A stretch of 64,000 bases of DNA from Embleya sp040605455 (GTDB lineage Bacteria; Actinomycetota; Actinomycetes; Streptomycetales; Streptomycetaceae), in contig NZ_JBEXCV010000008.1 of NCBI RefSeq assembly GCF_040605455.1, positions 1 to 64,000 on the forward strand, written 5' to 3'. Numbering within the stretch: the first letter of the stretch is position 1; each line of letters starts with the position of its first letter. Shown in pieces: positions 10,019 through 18,858 of this stretch. Both the position numbers and the translations under genes were made by a program. A model generated the notes under the pieces. That model ran no database searches. It had not been told where the DNA came from and worked only from the letters and a program-made list of their open reading frames with translations.

Positions 10019-11366
10019 GCTTGGGATTCAACCCGAGGCAGACCGCCAGTTCCACCAACGTCATCGCGAACAGCACGCCGAATACCACCGTGTACTCGCC
10101 GGTCGCGTCGTGGATCGTGCCGAACACGATCTGAAGCGCGGCGGCGATCGGGTAGCCGATCAGGAACGTCATCGCGGACAACCGGCCGGCCGCCGCCGGG
10201 CTCGGCGCGAAGCGGACGAGCATCACCAGCATCAACGGGAACGCGCCGCCGAGCGTCAGGCCGAGCAGCGCGATGGTGGGCCACGGCGCCAGATTCGGCG
10301 CGAACGCGAGCAGTCCCATGCCGACCACGGCCCCCGCGACGGTGACCGCGAACAGCGGCCGGGGGTCGGTGAAGCGGTCCGCGAGCAGCGGGATCACCAG
10401 ACCGGACACGATGCCGGTGAGGCCGAACACGGACAGCAGCAGACCCGCGCGCTCGGCACTCCAGCCCTGCTCCTCGTAGGCAGCGGGAACCCAGCCGACC
10501 ACGCCGTAGTACGCGCTGGTCTGCATGACCAGGAAGACCGCGAGGATCCAGGCCACGGGGCGTCGCCAGGGGGAGGTGTCGGGCGCCTCGGTGCTCGGTT
10601 GTGCGGCCGGGGCCGGGGCCGGGGCCGAGGTCGGTGTCGGTGCCGGCTTGGGCTTTGCGCGCCGGGCTCCGGCAGCGGCCTCGGTCGCGTCGGTGGTTCG
10701 CGCGCGGCTCGGGTCGGTCCGTACCGGCGTCTTCGTCCGTCGGATCACCGGGAGCCAGGCGAGCAGACCGAGCACGGCGGGGATCGCGACCACCCCGAGG
10801 GAGAGCTGCCAGGAACCGAACCCGTCGGACAGCGGTACGGCGAGCGCGCTCGCGCCCGCCGCGCCCACCCCGACCGCCGCGCTGTACAACCCGGTGACCG
10901 CCCCCGCGTGCTCGGCGAAGTGCGTCTTGACCACACCCGGCAGCGCCGCGCCCAGGACCGCGATCCCGGCGCCGGCGACCAACGTGCCCAGAAAGAGCAG
11001 TACGACCGAGGCCCCACCCAGCCGGATCAGCACCCCCACCAGCAGCACAACCACCGACGCGGCCACGGTGCGCTCGTACCCGTACCGGGCGGCCCCAAGA
11101 TGCGCGAGCGGCGCGAATACGCCCATCGACACCACCGGGATCGCGGTCAAGACCCCGGCGGCGGCCCCGGACAGACCCAGGTCGTCCCGGATCGCGGTCA
11201 GCAGCGGCGGCACATCGGTGATCGCGGCCCGCAGATTGATCGCCACCAGAAACAGCGCGACCAGGATCAGAGCCGACCCGGGCGGCCGTCTCGTCCGCCC
11301 GCCCGACGCCGCGTCGACGGCGCGGGCATGGGTGGGATGGTGCGTCTCCGCGCGGGCTGACGGCAT
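10002..11366 (-). CDS. MFS transporter, CynX/NimT type
   Basis: The 454-residue membrane protein has about twelve hydrophobic segments. The first contains FLVAINLRAAITDVPPLL, a pattern typical of the CynX/NimT (cyanate/2-nitroimidazole) subfamily. A long Ala/Pro/Lys-rich cytoplasmic loop separates the two halves at about residues 210-265. The substrate cannot be predicted. It is the first gene of a minus-strand run MFS-hydrolase-peptidase. Confidence 0.85.
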   Translation of the reverse strand: MPSARAETHHPTHARAVDAASGGRTRRPPGSALILVALFLVAINLRAAITDVPPLLTAIRDDLGLSGAAAGVLTAIPVVSMGVFAPLAHLGAARYGYERTVAASVVVLLVGVLIRLGGASVVLLFLGTLVAGAGIAVLGAALPGVVKTHFAEHAGAVTGLYSAAVGVGAAGASALAVPLSDGFGSWQLSLGVVAIPAVLGLLAWLPVIRRTKTPVRTDPSRARTTDATEAAAGARRAKPKPAPTPTSAPAPAPAAQPSTEAPDTSPWRRPVAWILAVFLVMQTSAYYGVVGWVPAAYEEQGWSAERAGLLLSVFGLTGIVSGLVIPLLADRFTDPRPLFAVTVAGAVVGMGLLAFAPNLAPWPTIALLGLTLGGAFPLMLVMLVRFAPSPAAAGRLSAMTFLIGYPIAAALQIVFGTIHDATGEYTVVFGVLFAMTLVELAVCLGLNPKHARHS

Positions 11367-11472
11367 TGCGGTACTACCTCGTTCGTCGGGTCGTGGCGGG
11401 TGGGTCGGCCGAGGTCGGGCGGGACCGGGCGACGTCGATCAACCATAGACACCCGGTCGGCCTCGCCTTGCG

Positions 11473-11542
11473 GGCCGGGCTTCGGGTGGGGCTCGGGCAC
11501 AGGCCGGGCTTCGGGCGGGCTCGGGCACAGGCCGAGCTTCCG
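11473..11542. repeat. Tandem 28-29-bp GC-rich repeats before the response regulator
   Basis: Two full units starting at 11473 and 11502 and a partial third at 11530 share GGCCGGGCTTCGGG and CTCGGGCACA blocks. They occupy most of the divergent spacer between the MFS gene and the response regulator. No clear promoter could be picked out. Confidence 0.7.
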
Positions 11543-11593
11543 ACCGGCTCGGACGTTGACCGCCGCTTCACCGGCTCCTTGCTAGAAGGAGTC

Positions 11594-12247
11594 ATGCGGA
11601 TTCTGGTGGCCGAAGACGAAAAGGCGATCGCCGACCTGCTGGCCGAGGGGTTGCGCCGGCACGGGATGGACGTGGACGTGGCCTACGACGGCGCGGCCGC
11701 GCTGGCGTGCCTCGCGGCCGGTGACCACGACGTGCTGGTGCTGGATCGGGATCTGCCCGAGGTGCACGGCGACGAGGTGTGCCGCCGGCTCGCGCAGAGC
11801 GGGGCGACGGTGCGCATCCTGATGCTGACGGCGGCCGGCGGGGTCGCGGATCGGGTCGCCGGCCTGGGTCTGGGCGCCGACGACTACCTGGCCAAACCGT
11901 TCTCCTACGCCGAGCTCGTGGCCCGGGTCCGAGCGGTCGGTCGCCGCCGGGTCGCGCCGATCCCGCCGGTCCTGGAACGGGCCGGCATCACGCTGGACGC
12001 GCCGCACCGGCAGGCCTACCGGGACGGGCGCTACCTGCCGCTGTCGCGCAAGGAGTACGCCGTGCTGGAGGTGCTGATGCGCGCGCGGGGCACGGTGGTG
12101 ACCACCGAGGAACTCCTGGAGCGAGCCTGGGACGAGCGGACCGACCCGTTCACCACCGTGGTCAAGGCGACGGTCAGCAAGCTGCGGGCCAGGCTCGGCG
12201 AACCGTCGGTGATCACCACGGTGCCCGGCGGCGGGTACCGGCTGTGA
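11594..12247 (+). CDS. OmpR-family response regulator
   Basis: The 217-residue protein has a receiver domain with phosphoacceptor Asp51 (VLVLDRDLP), Thr79 and Lys101 (LAKPFSYAEL). A winged-helix output domain from about residue 125 carries LSRKEYAVLEVLM and TVSKLRARLGEP and ends TTVPGGGYRL. The ATG at 11594 follows AGAAGGA. The stop overlaps the GTG of the sensor kinase. The following export operon is the likely target. Confidence 0.92.
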   Translation: MRILVAEDEKAIADLLAEGLRRHGMDVDVAYDGAAALACLAAGDHDVLVLDRDLPEVHGDEVCRRLAQSGATVRILMLTAAGGVADRVAGLGLGADDYLAKPFSYAELVARVRAVGRRRVAPIPPVLERAGITLDAPHRQAYRDGRYLPLSRKEYAVLEVLMRARGTVVTTEELLERAWDERTDPFTTVVKATVSKLRARLGEPSVITTVPGGGYRL

Positions 12248-13488
12248 GGCGCCGGCCGTCCACGCTGCGGGTGCGGTTGACCGCCCTGTACGCCGGGCTG
12301 TTCGTCGCCGCCGTGACGCCGGTACTGATCGCGGTGAACGTGCTCCTCGACCGGTTGATCGGCGGCGGGGCCCCGAAGCGGCGCCTGGCGGAGCCGGTGT
12401 TGTCGGGGATGGCACCGGCCGAGGGGACGCCGCCGGCCGAGGGGATGCCGCCGGCGCCGCCGATCGCGCACAAGGACGTGGCGATCGCGGTCACCGAGTA
12501 CCAGTGGACGGTCACCTGCGCCGCGATCGTGCTGTTCGCCGTGCTGGGGGCGGCGGCGGGCTGGTGGGTGTCCGGTCGGGCGCTGCGGCCGGTGCATCGG
12601 ATCACCGCGACGGCTCGCCGGCTGTCCCTGTCCAACCTGCACGAGCGGATCGCGCTGACCGGTCCGCACGACGAACTCAAGGAGTTGGCCGACACGTTCG
12701 ACGCGATGCTGGAGCGTCTGGCGTGCGCCTCGGACAGTCAGCGGAGGTTCGCCGCCAACGCCTCGCACGAACTGCGCACGCCGCTGACGATCCAGCGGGC
12801 GGCCATCGAGATCGGCCTGGAGGACCCGACTCCGGACCAACTCGCGCGGATGCGCCGCGAACTCCTCGACGCCAACCTGCGCACCGAGCGGCTGATCGAC
12901 GGGCTGCTGGCGCTGGCCCAGGGCGAACGCGGCCCGGAACACCCCGAGTCGGTGGACCTGGCCGAACTGGTCGGCGAAGTCGTCGCCCAGTACCGCGAGC
13001 CGGCCGACCGGGCCGGCGTCACCTTGGACGTACGGACGCGCTCGGCCCCCGGCGTCGGCGACCCGGTGATGCTCACCCGGTTGATCGCGAATCTGGTGCA
13101 CAACGCGATCCGGCACAACCACCCCGGCGGCCGGGTCTTCGTCGACACCTGTCCCGACACGGGCCTGACCGTGCGCAACACCGGCCCGAGCATCCCCGCC
13201 GACCGCGTTCCCGAGCTCTTCGAACCGTTTCGCCGGCTGCACCCGCCCCGTACCGGTTCGATCCAGGGCGCGGGCCTGGGCCTGTCCATCGCGGCCGCGA
13301 TCACCGACGCGCACGGCGCCCGGCTGGCCGCGTGCCCCAATCCCGACGGGGGCCTGACGGTCACCTTCGCGCTGCCCCGGGTCGCCGCCGCCCCGCCGGC
13401 CGCGTGCCCGCAGCGAGTCCGGGGGCGTTCGCCCGACGTGGCCATGGTGGCGGACGGCGATGTCGGGACCGCGTCAACGTTTGCGTAG
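12244..13488 (+). CDS. Sensor histidine kinase
   Basis: The 414-residue kinase has a transmembrane helix at about residues 12-35, a short Pro/Ala-rich external loop, and a second helix at about 90-110. A HAMP domain follows (ALRPVHRITATARRLS), then an H-box with His175 (NASHELRTPLT). The catalytic domain has an N-box (NLVHNAIRHN) and a G-box (GAGLGLSIAAAI). It is the partner of the overlapping response regulator. The small external domain gives no hint of the signal. Confidence 0.92.
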   Translation: MRRRPSTLRVRLTALYAGLFVAAVTPVLIAVNVLLDRLIGGGAPKRRLAEPVLSGMAPAEGTPPAEGMPPAPPIAHKDVAIAVTEYQWTVTCAAIVLFAVLGAAAGWWVSGRALRPVHRITATARRLSLSNLHERIALTGPHDELKELADTFDAMLERLACASDSQRRFAANASHELRTPLTIQRAAIEIGLEDPTPDQLARMRRELLDANLRTERLIDGLLALAQGERGPEHPESVDLAELVGEVVAQYREPADRAGVTLDVRTRSAPGVGDPVMLTRLIANLVHNAIRHNHPGGRVFVDTCPDTGLTVRNTGPSIPADRVPELFEPFRRLHPPRTGSIQGAGLGLSIAAAITDAHGARLAACPNPDGGLTVTFALPRVAAAPPAACPQRVRGRSPDVAMVADGDVGTASTFA

Positions 13489-13563
13489 ACCGGCGCCGAA
13501 CAGGCCGCCGCCTGTACTGGGTGCGCGGCCGGGAATGCCCCGGCCGCAGACGAAGGAGGCGGC

Positions 13564-14157
13564 ATGCGCGGCAGAACGGGACTCGCGCTCGGGGTGTTGC
13601 TGCTCGTGGCGACGACCGCGTGCGGCAGCGACGGCGGCGGGGCGACGGTGGCCTCGGCGAACGGCTCCGGCAAGCCCACGAGCAGCGCCGGGACCGCCGG
13701 TGCGGGCGCCGGCAAGAGCGCCGAGGACCAGGCACTGACCTACGCGAAGTGCATGCGCGAGCACGGCGTCTCGAACTTCTCCGATCCGGAGCCCGGGGAG
13801 AGCGGCGGGTTCAAGATGATGCTCCCCGAGGGCGTGACGCCGGAGGGCATCAAGGGGGCGGAGGATGCCTGCAAAAACTTCCTGCCCACCGGCGGGGACA
13901 TGAAGAAGGGGGAGGAAGACCCCAAGGTCACCGACCAGTTGCGCAAGTACGCGCAGTGCATGCGGGACAACGGCGTGCCGCGCTATCCCGACCCGGGATT
14001 CGGCGGCGCCGGTCCGGTCAAGCGCGACGAGAGCCTGTACGGCATGGATCCCAGGGACCCGAAGTTCAAGGCAGCCGAACAGGCGTGCGCCTCGCTGCGA
14101 CCCAACGGGCCCGGCATGACCGGTGGCGCACCATCCGGGAACGGGGCCAAGGCGTGA
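13564..14157 (+). CDS. Secreted lipoprotein with duplicated YAxCMRxxG motif
   Basis: The 197-residue product has a lipoprotein signal (ALGVLLLVATTACGS, lipobox Cys20). The mature part carries two copies of a motif: YAKCMREHGVSNFSDPEPG near residue 60 and YAQCMRDNGVPRYPDPGFG near residue 120, each followed by another Cys. Such proteins occur in actinomycetes beside adaptor/ABC export genes. Its stop overlaps the start of the adaptor gene. The function is unknown. It may be a surface accessory of the exporter. Confidence 0.75.
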   Translation: MRGRTGLALGVLLLVATTACGSDGGGATVASANGSGKPTSSAGTAGAGAGKSAEDQALTYAKCMREHGVSNFSDPEPGESGGFKMMLPEGVTPEGIKGAEDACKNFLPTGGDMKKGEEDPKVTDQLRKYAQCMRDNGVPRYPDPGFGGAGPVKRDESLYGMDPRDPKFKAAEQACASLRPNGPGMTGGAPSGNGAKA

Positions 14158-15278
14158 CGGCCGCGAACCCCAGGCGCCGACGCCGGACCGGCCGGGTGCT
14201 GCTCACCGTGGCCGGCGTGCTGGCCGTCGGGGCCGGGGCGGTGGCCGCCACCGGGATCGGCTTCCCGGCCGACCGGTCGGATCGACCGCGCAGCGTCGCG
14301 CCGCCGGCGACGGCGAAGGTGACCCGGCAGACGCTCGTGGACACGCAGAAGCAGACCGGCACGCTGAGTTACGGCGACTCGACCACGCTGAACGGGCGAC
14401 TGGCCGGCACGGTGACGACGCTGCCGGCGGCCGGCTCGGTCATCGGGCGGGGCAAGGAGCTCTACCGGGTCGACAACGTACCGGTGCTGCTCCTGTACGG
14501 CTCGCTGCCGACGTATCGCGCGCTGGCGTCGGGCGTCGAGGGCGCCGACGTCAAGCAGTTCGAGCAGAACCTGTGGGACCTGGGCTACCGGGGCTTCACA
14601 GTGGACGAGAAGTACACCGACGCGACCGCGACGGCGGTGAAGAAGTGGCAGAAGGCGGTCGGGCTGCCGCAGAACGGCACGGTCGAGGTCGGGCGCGTGG
14701 CCTACGCCTCGGGTCCGGTGCGGGTGGACACGGTCAAGGCCCACGTGACGGACGCCGCCAAGCCTGGGGACGTGGTGCTCACCTACACCGGCACGGTGCG
14801 TGGCGTCACCGCCGAACTCAACCTGGCCGACCGGCGGTTGGCCGGTGCGAATGCTGCGGTGAGTGTCGGCTTGCCGGATGGCAGGACGGCGACCGGGAAG
14901 GTCACCGGGACGCGGACCAAGGTCGACGAGAGCAGCGGCAGCGGCAGCAATGGCAGCACTGGCGGCGGCAATGGCGGCGACGGTTCGACCGCCACCACGA
15001 AGCTCGTGGTCACCGTTGCCTTCGACGACCCGAACGCGTCGGCCGGGCTGGACCAGGCTTCGGTCGAGGTCGCCTTCACCGCCGACAAGCGCGAACAGGT
15101 GCTGACCGTGCCGGTATCCGCGCTGCTTACGCTCGCCGAGGGCGGCTACGGGGTGCAGCTGATCGAGGGCGCCGGCACCCGGGTGATCGCGGTGACCACC
15201 GGCATGTTCGCGAGCGGCCGGGTCGAGGTTTCCGGCGCCGGTCTCGCCGAGGGCACGACCGTGGGGATGCCGACATGA
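14154..15278 (+). CDS. Membrane-fusion/adaptor protein with peptidoglycan-binding domain
   Basis: The 374-residue protein has an N-terminal membrane anchor (VLLTVAGVLAVGAGAVAATG) and a peptidoglycan-binding-like domain at about 125-180 (VKQFEQNLWDLGYRGFTVDE, TATAVKKWQKAVGL). A beta-barrel region follows that contains a Ser/Gly/Asn linker and LTVPVSALL. This is the adaptor of a MacAB-like export system. The GTG overlaps the lipoprotein stop, and the end overlaps the ATPase start. Confidence 0.85.
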   Translation: MTAANPRRRRRTGRVLLTVAGVLAVGAGAVAATGIGFPADRSDRPRSVAPPATAKVTRQTLVDTQKQTGTLSYGDSTTLNGRLAGTVTTLPAAGSVIGRGKELYRVDNVPVLLLYGSLPTYRALASGVEGADVKQFEQNLWDLGYRGFTVDEKYTDATATAVKKWQKAVGLPQNGTVEVGRVAYASGPVRVDTVKAHVTDAAKPGDVVLTYTGTVRGVTAELNLADRRLAGANAAVSVGLPDGRTATGKVTGTRTKVDESSGSGSNGSTGGGNGGDGSTATTKLVVTVAFDDPNASAGLDQASVEVAFTADKREQVLTVPVSALLTLAEGGYGVQLIEGAGTRVIAVTTGMFASGRVEVSGAGLAEGTTVGMPT

Positions 15279-15937
15279 CCGCGGTGGTCGAACTCGACGG
15301 CGTGACCAAGGCGTACCCGGGCGGGGTGATCGCGGTACGCGACGTCTCCGTGTCGGTCGAACACGGCGAACTGGCGGCCATCGTGGGCCCGTCCGGCTCC
15401 GGCAAGTCCACCATGCTGCACCTGATCGGCACGCTGGACCGGCCCTCGGCCGGGATCGTCCGCATCGACGGCCACGACGTCGCCGCGCTCTCCGATCGCA
15501 AGGTGTCCGCCCTGCGTGCCCGCCGGATCGGCTTCGTGTTCCAGCAGTTCCACCTTGCGTCCGGGCGGACCGCGTGGGACAACGTCGCGGATGGCCTGCT
15601 GTACATGGGCATCGCGCACCACGAGCGCCGAGCCCGGGCACGCGCCGCCCTGGACCGGGTCGACCTGGCGGATCGGCTCGACCACCTGCCGCACGAACTC
15701 TCCGGCGGCCAGCGGCAACGCGTGGCCATCGCACGCGCGTTGGCGGGCGAGCCGGCCCTACTGCTGGCCGACGAGCCCACCGGCAACCTGGACAGCGCCG
15801 CCGGGGCGGCGGTGCTGGCCCTGCTCCGGGACCTGCACGCGGGCGGCACCACGGTCCTGGTGATCACCCACGACCGGGACATCGCTGCTGCGTTGCCTCG
15901 ACAGATCACCATGCGCGACGGCGAGGTGGTCCGATGA
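15275..15937 (+). CDS. ABC transporter ATP-binding protein (MacB/LolD type)
   Basis: The 220-residue ATPase has Walker A GPSGSGKST at 38-46, a Q-loop (FVFQQFHLASG), the signature LSGGQRQRVAIARAL and Walker B LLLADEPTGNLD. The family exports lipoproteins, peptides or drugs together with MacB-type permeases. It overlaps both neighbours by 4 bases. Confidence 0.93.
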   Translation: MTAVVELDGVTKAYPGGVIAVRDVSVSVEHGELAAIVGPSGSGKSTMLHLIGTLDRPSAGIVRIDGHDVAALSDRKVSALRARRIGFVFQQFHLASGRTAWDNVADGLLYMGIAHHERRARARAALDRVDLADRLDHLPHELSGGQRQRVAIARALAGEPALLLADEPTGNLDSAAGAAVLALLRDLHAGGTTVLVITHDRDIAAALPRQITMRDGEVVR

Positions 15938-17136
15938 GCACGCCCCCGAATCCGGCCCGACTACGCCCGCGCGACGTCCTGCGGGTCGGCGGCGCGGGCC
16001 TGCGCACCCGGCCCACCCGAGTGTTCATGTCCGCGCTCGGCATCGCGATCGGGATCGCCGCGATGATCGCGGTGGTCGGCATCTCCTCGTCCAGCCGGGC
16101 CGACCTGGACCGGCGCCTCGCCGAACTGGGCACCAACCTGCTCACCGTCGGCCCGGGCAACAGCCTGACCGGCGGCGAGGTGACCCTGCCCATCGAGTCG
16201 GTCGCGATGATCTCCCGGATCGGACCGGTCGAGCAGGTCGCGGCGACGGGCAAGGTCACCGACGCCAAGGTCTACCGCAACGACCGGATCCCGGCCGCTC
16301 AGACCGGCGGCATCGCGGTGCTCGCCGCGTACGCGAACCTGCCGGCCGCGGTGGGCGCGACCGTGGCCGACGGGGTCTGGTTCAACGGGGCGACCGAGCG
16401 GTATCCGACGGTGGTCCTGGGTTCGGCCGCGGCCCGGCGGCTGGGCATCGCGACGGCGGGGGAGGGCGTACAGGTCCACCTCGGCGGCCGCTCGTTCACC
16501 GTCCTCGGCATCCTCGCCCCGGTGCCGCTGGCCCCCGAACTGGACGGCGCGGCCCTGGTCGGCCGGCCCGCCGCGCAGACCTGGCTCGGCTTCGACGGCC
16601 ACCCGACGACGGTGTACACCCGCTCCGCCGACTCGGCCGTCGACGCCGTGCGCGTGGTGCTCCCGGCGACCGCCAACCCGAAGGCGCCCAACGAGGTCAA
16701 GGTCTCGCGCCCCTCGGACGCCCTGGCCGCCCGCCGGGCCACCGACGAGGCCCTCACCGGCCTGCTCCTGGGCCTGGGCGGGGTCGCCCTGCTGGTCGGC
16801 GGCGTCGGCGTCGCCAACACCATGGTGATCACCGTCCTGGAACGCCGCGCCGAGATCGGCCTGCGCCGCTCGCTCGGCGCCACCCGAGGCCAGATCCGAC
16901 TCCAGTTCCTCGCCGAGTCGTTGCTGCTGTCCGCCCTCGGCGGCCTCGGCGGCGTCCTGATCGGCATCACCGTCACCACCGCCTACGCGACCACCCGCTC
17001 CTGGACCACCGTCGTCCCCGCCTGGTCCACCACCGGCGCCCTCGCCGCCACCCTGTTCATCGGCGCCATCGCCAGCCTCTACCCGGCCATCCGCGCCGCC
17101 CGCCTGTCCCCCACGGAGGCCCTGGCCACCACCTGA
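15934..17136 (+). CDS. ABC transporter permease, MacB/FtsX type
   Basis: The 400-residue permease has one N-terminal helix (VFMSALGIAIGIAAMIAVVGI), a large external MacB-periplasmic-core-like domain (about 60-270), and three C-terminal helices of the FtsX family, including GGVGVANTMVITVLERRAEIGLRR in pieces and the final YPAIRAARLSPTEAL. It completes the lipoprotein-adaptor-ATPase-permease operon, which ends at the hairpin at 17148-17185. Confidence 0.92.
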   Translation: MSTPPNPARLRPRDVLRVGGAGLRTRPTRVFMSALGIAIGIAAMIAVVGISSSSRADLDRRLAELGTNLLTVGPGNSLTGGEVTLPIESVAMISRIGPVEQVAATGKVTDAKVYRNDRIPAAQTGGIAVLAAYANLPAAVGATVADGVWFNGATERYPTVVLGSAAARRLGIATAGEGVQVHLGGRSFTVLGILAPVPLAPELDGAALVGRPAAQTWLGFDGHPTTVYTRSADSAVDAVRVVLPATANPKAPNEVKVSRPSDALAARRATDEALTGLLLGLGGVALLVGGVGVANTMVITVLERRAEIGLRRSLGATRGQIRLQFLAESLLLSALGGLGGVLIGITVTTAYATTRSWTTVVPAWSTTGALAATLFIGAIASLYPAIRAARLSPTEALATT

Positions 17137-17147
17137 CCCGCAAAGCA

Positions 17148-17185
17148 TCAGGGGCCGTATCGGATCGCTCCGACACGGCCCCTGA
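17148..17185. terminator. Hairpin terminator after the export operon
   Basis: TCAGGGGCCGT pairs with ACGGCCCCTGA, and an inner TCGGA/TCCGA stem closes the structure. It can also serve the minus-strand DUF397 gene. Its build (AGGGGCC...CGGA loop TCCG...GGCCCCT) resembles the two hairpins next to the tRNA-Pro repeats at 27543 and 48050. Confidence 0.75.
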
Positions 17186-17221
17186 CGGCAGTCGGGGCGG
17201 CGGAACCCGCCGTCGCGGTGT

Positions 17222-17413
17222 TCAGACTGTGGTGCCTGCCGTGTGCGCGGTGAAGCGGGACCAGGCGGTGGGCGAGAGGGCGAGGGGCTGGATCCGTACG
17301 TCCTTGGAGTCTCGAACACGAACCACCTCAGGGTCTACGACGACCTCGACGCAGTTGCCGCCCCCTGTGCCGCTGTAGCTGCTCTTGAACCACTCCGCAT
17401 TAGTGGCGGTCAT
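17222..17413 (-). CDS. DUF397 domain protein
   Basis: The 63-residue protein has the DUF397 core: WFKSSYSGTGGGNCVEV, then VRVRDSKD and a closing WSRFTAH. DUF397 proteins pair with XRE-DUF5753 regulators, and the Scr1/Scr2 pair of Streptomyces coelicolor behaves in a toxin-antitoxin-like way. The start overlaps the end of the upstream XRE gene by 4 bases, so the two are cotranslated. Confidence 0.9.
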   Translation of the reverse strand: MTATNAEWFKSSYSGTGGGNCVEVVVDPEVVRVRDSKDVRIQPLALSPTAWSRFTAHTAGTTV

Positions 17414-18252
17414 AGCGCTCCCCGCAGTTGCTCAAGCAGGTCAATGGAAGCTTCCAGGCCGAGAGCCTGCGAGCGCATCTTCCCATAGCGCTGGAGAAGC
17501 CCGCTGATGTGCTCGGTGCGGGTGACGAGTGCACTGTGATCGTGCCCCTCGAAATAACCGAACCACTGGTTACCAGCCATTTCTGCAAGGTACAAGGCGC
17601 CGTCGAGCCCTGCGTGATCCTTCCGGCGCAGAGGCATGATCTGAACTTCCACGTTTCGGAGTTGTGCGCACGCGATCACGTGATCGATGAGGTCACGAGT
17701 GGTATCGACGCCTCCCGTTTGACGCTCGATGAGCGATTGCTCGACGACGAACCCGAACGCGGTGTTGCCCTTCTCCTTCAGCAATCGCTGACGTTCCAGC
17801 CGTGCAGCGACCTGAACTTCGAGTTGGTCGTCCGTCAAGGGCGGAAGTCGACTGCCACACACAGCGCGAACGTAGCTTTCGGGTTGGAGCAGTCCTGGCA
17901 CTACGCGGCACTCGTATGCGTACAGCGATACCGCGTCCTCCTCGATCTCCGCCCACTGCCGGAACCACGAGGCCAACCCCGGCTTCCGGGTCAGACTCTT
18001 CGCCGCTGCCTTCAGTACACGCCCCGCAGTCGCTCCGAGCGCGGCTTCGGAGCGAGTCACGAGGTCCCTCGGCGGGAAGCGTTTGCCCTGTTCGATCTTG
18101 GCGATGTAGTGGGCCGAGTAGTCCACGAGTGGCGCGAACTCCTCTTGCGTCAAACCAGCTTCGTCTCGGAGAGCCTTGAGGACCACGCCGAACGTCTTGA
18201 GACTGTCCGACAACTCGGGCTCACCGCACCTACCGCCGTTGTCCGCCGTCAT
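17410..18252 (-). CDS. XRE-family regulator with DUF5753 domain
   Basis: The 280-residue regulator has an N-terminal helix-turn-helix (LKALRDEAGLTQEEFA through YIAKIEQGKRFPP). The DUF5753 domain covers the rest, with WFRQWAEIEEDAVSLYAYE, VPGLLQPESYVRAV and the VQIMPL segment. The start at 18252 (MTADNGG) gives the short N-terminus usual for the family. In-frame ATGs at 18294 and 18303 are alternatives. It is WhiJ-like in family and context, divergent from an RsbW-like ATPase, with a perfect inverted repeat between them. Confidence 0.88.
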   Translation of the reverse strand: MTADNGGRCGEPELSDSLKTFGVVLKALRDEAGLTQEEFAPLVDYSAHYIAKIEQGKRFPPRDLVTRSEAALGATAGRVLKAAAKSLTRKPGLASWFRQWAEIEEDAVSLYAYECRVVPGLLQPESYVRAVCGSRLPPLTDDQLEVQVAARLERQRLLKEKGNTAFGFVVEQSLIERQTGGVDTTRDLIDHVIACAQLRNVEVQIMPLRRKDHAGLDGALYLAEMAGNQWFGYFEGHDHSALVTRTEHISGLLQRYGKMRSQALGLEASIDLLEQLRGAL

Positions 18253-18330
18253 TCCTGCCGCCTTCCGTCCCCGTGCCCCGGCAACAGAGTTCATTGTCAC
18301 CATCCGTCACCGGACCGGTCCATACCGTCA

Positions 18331-18356
18331 ACCAGTACAGATCGGGCTGTACTGGT
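18331..18356. promoter_or_regulatory. Perfect 10-bp inverted repeat in a divergent promoter
   Basis: ACCAGTACAG and CTGTACTGGT are exact reverse complements separated by six bases. The site lies between the XRE regulator start and the ATPase start, where an autoregulatory operator would be expected. A second short palindrome, GGACCGGTCC, is at 18312-18321. Confidence 0.65.
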
Positions 18357-18399
18357 GCGGTCCCTGTTCGTGACATCGCCGAGCTGCGACATCTGGGTC

Positions 18400-18858
18400 A
18401 TGACATTTCCGCTTACGCAAGTCAGCGCCACCGCGCACGTGTTCACGCAGCGTTTCGCGGCGACCGGCAGCGGCGCACGCCGCGCCCGCCGTCTGGCCAC
18501 GCATCAACTGGCAGTCTGGGGCATCCCGTACGGCAGTCGGGTTTCCGACTCGGTGGCCTTGATCGTCGGAGAACTCGCGGCAAACGCCGTGCTGCACGGC
18601 TGTGTTCCGGACACCGAGTTCGCTCTGCGGCTGGTCTACGACAGGGCGACGGGTGTCGTTCGGGTCGAGGTGGCCGACGCTCACCCTGGACGACCGGTGA
18701 GCACGTCGCAGCCGGCCGCGGACGCCGAGAGCGGTCGGGGGTTGGTCCTGGTCGGTTGCGTTGCGACCAGTTGGGGGGTGATCGCCGGGTCAGGGGCGGG
18801 GAAGGTCGTGTACGCGGAATTGAGTACTCACCACGAGGAACAGCGAGGGCCTCGATGA
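18400..18858 (+). CDS. RsbW/HATPase_c_2-type ATP-binding protein
   Basis: The 152-residue protein has the GHKL ATPase core of anti-sigma kinases: an N-box ELAANAVLHG, VRVEVADAHPG and the G-box AESGRGLVLVG. It lacks a histidine phosphotransfer domain. Such genes sit divergently beside XRE-DUF5753/DUF397 pairs (whiJ/abaA-type loci). The ATG at 18400 has only a weak ribosome site, so the start is tentative. Confidence 0.82.
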   Translation: MTFPLTQVSATAHVFTQRFAATGSGARRARRLATHQLAVWGIPYGSRVSDSVALIVGELAANAVLHGCVPDTEFALRLVYDRATGVVRVEVADAHPGRPVSTSQPAADAESGRGLVLVGCVATSWGVIAGSGAGKVVYAELSTHHEEQRGPR

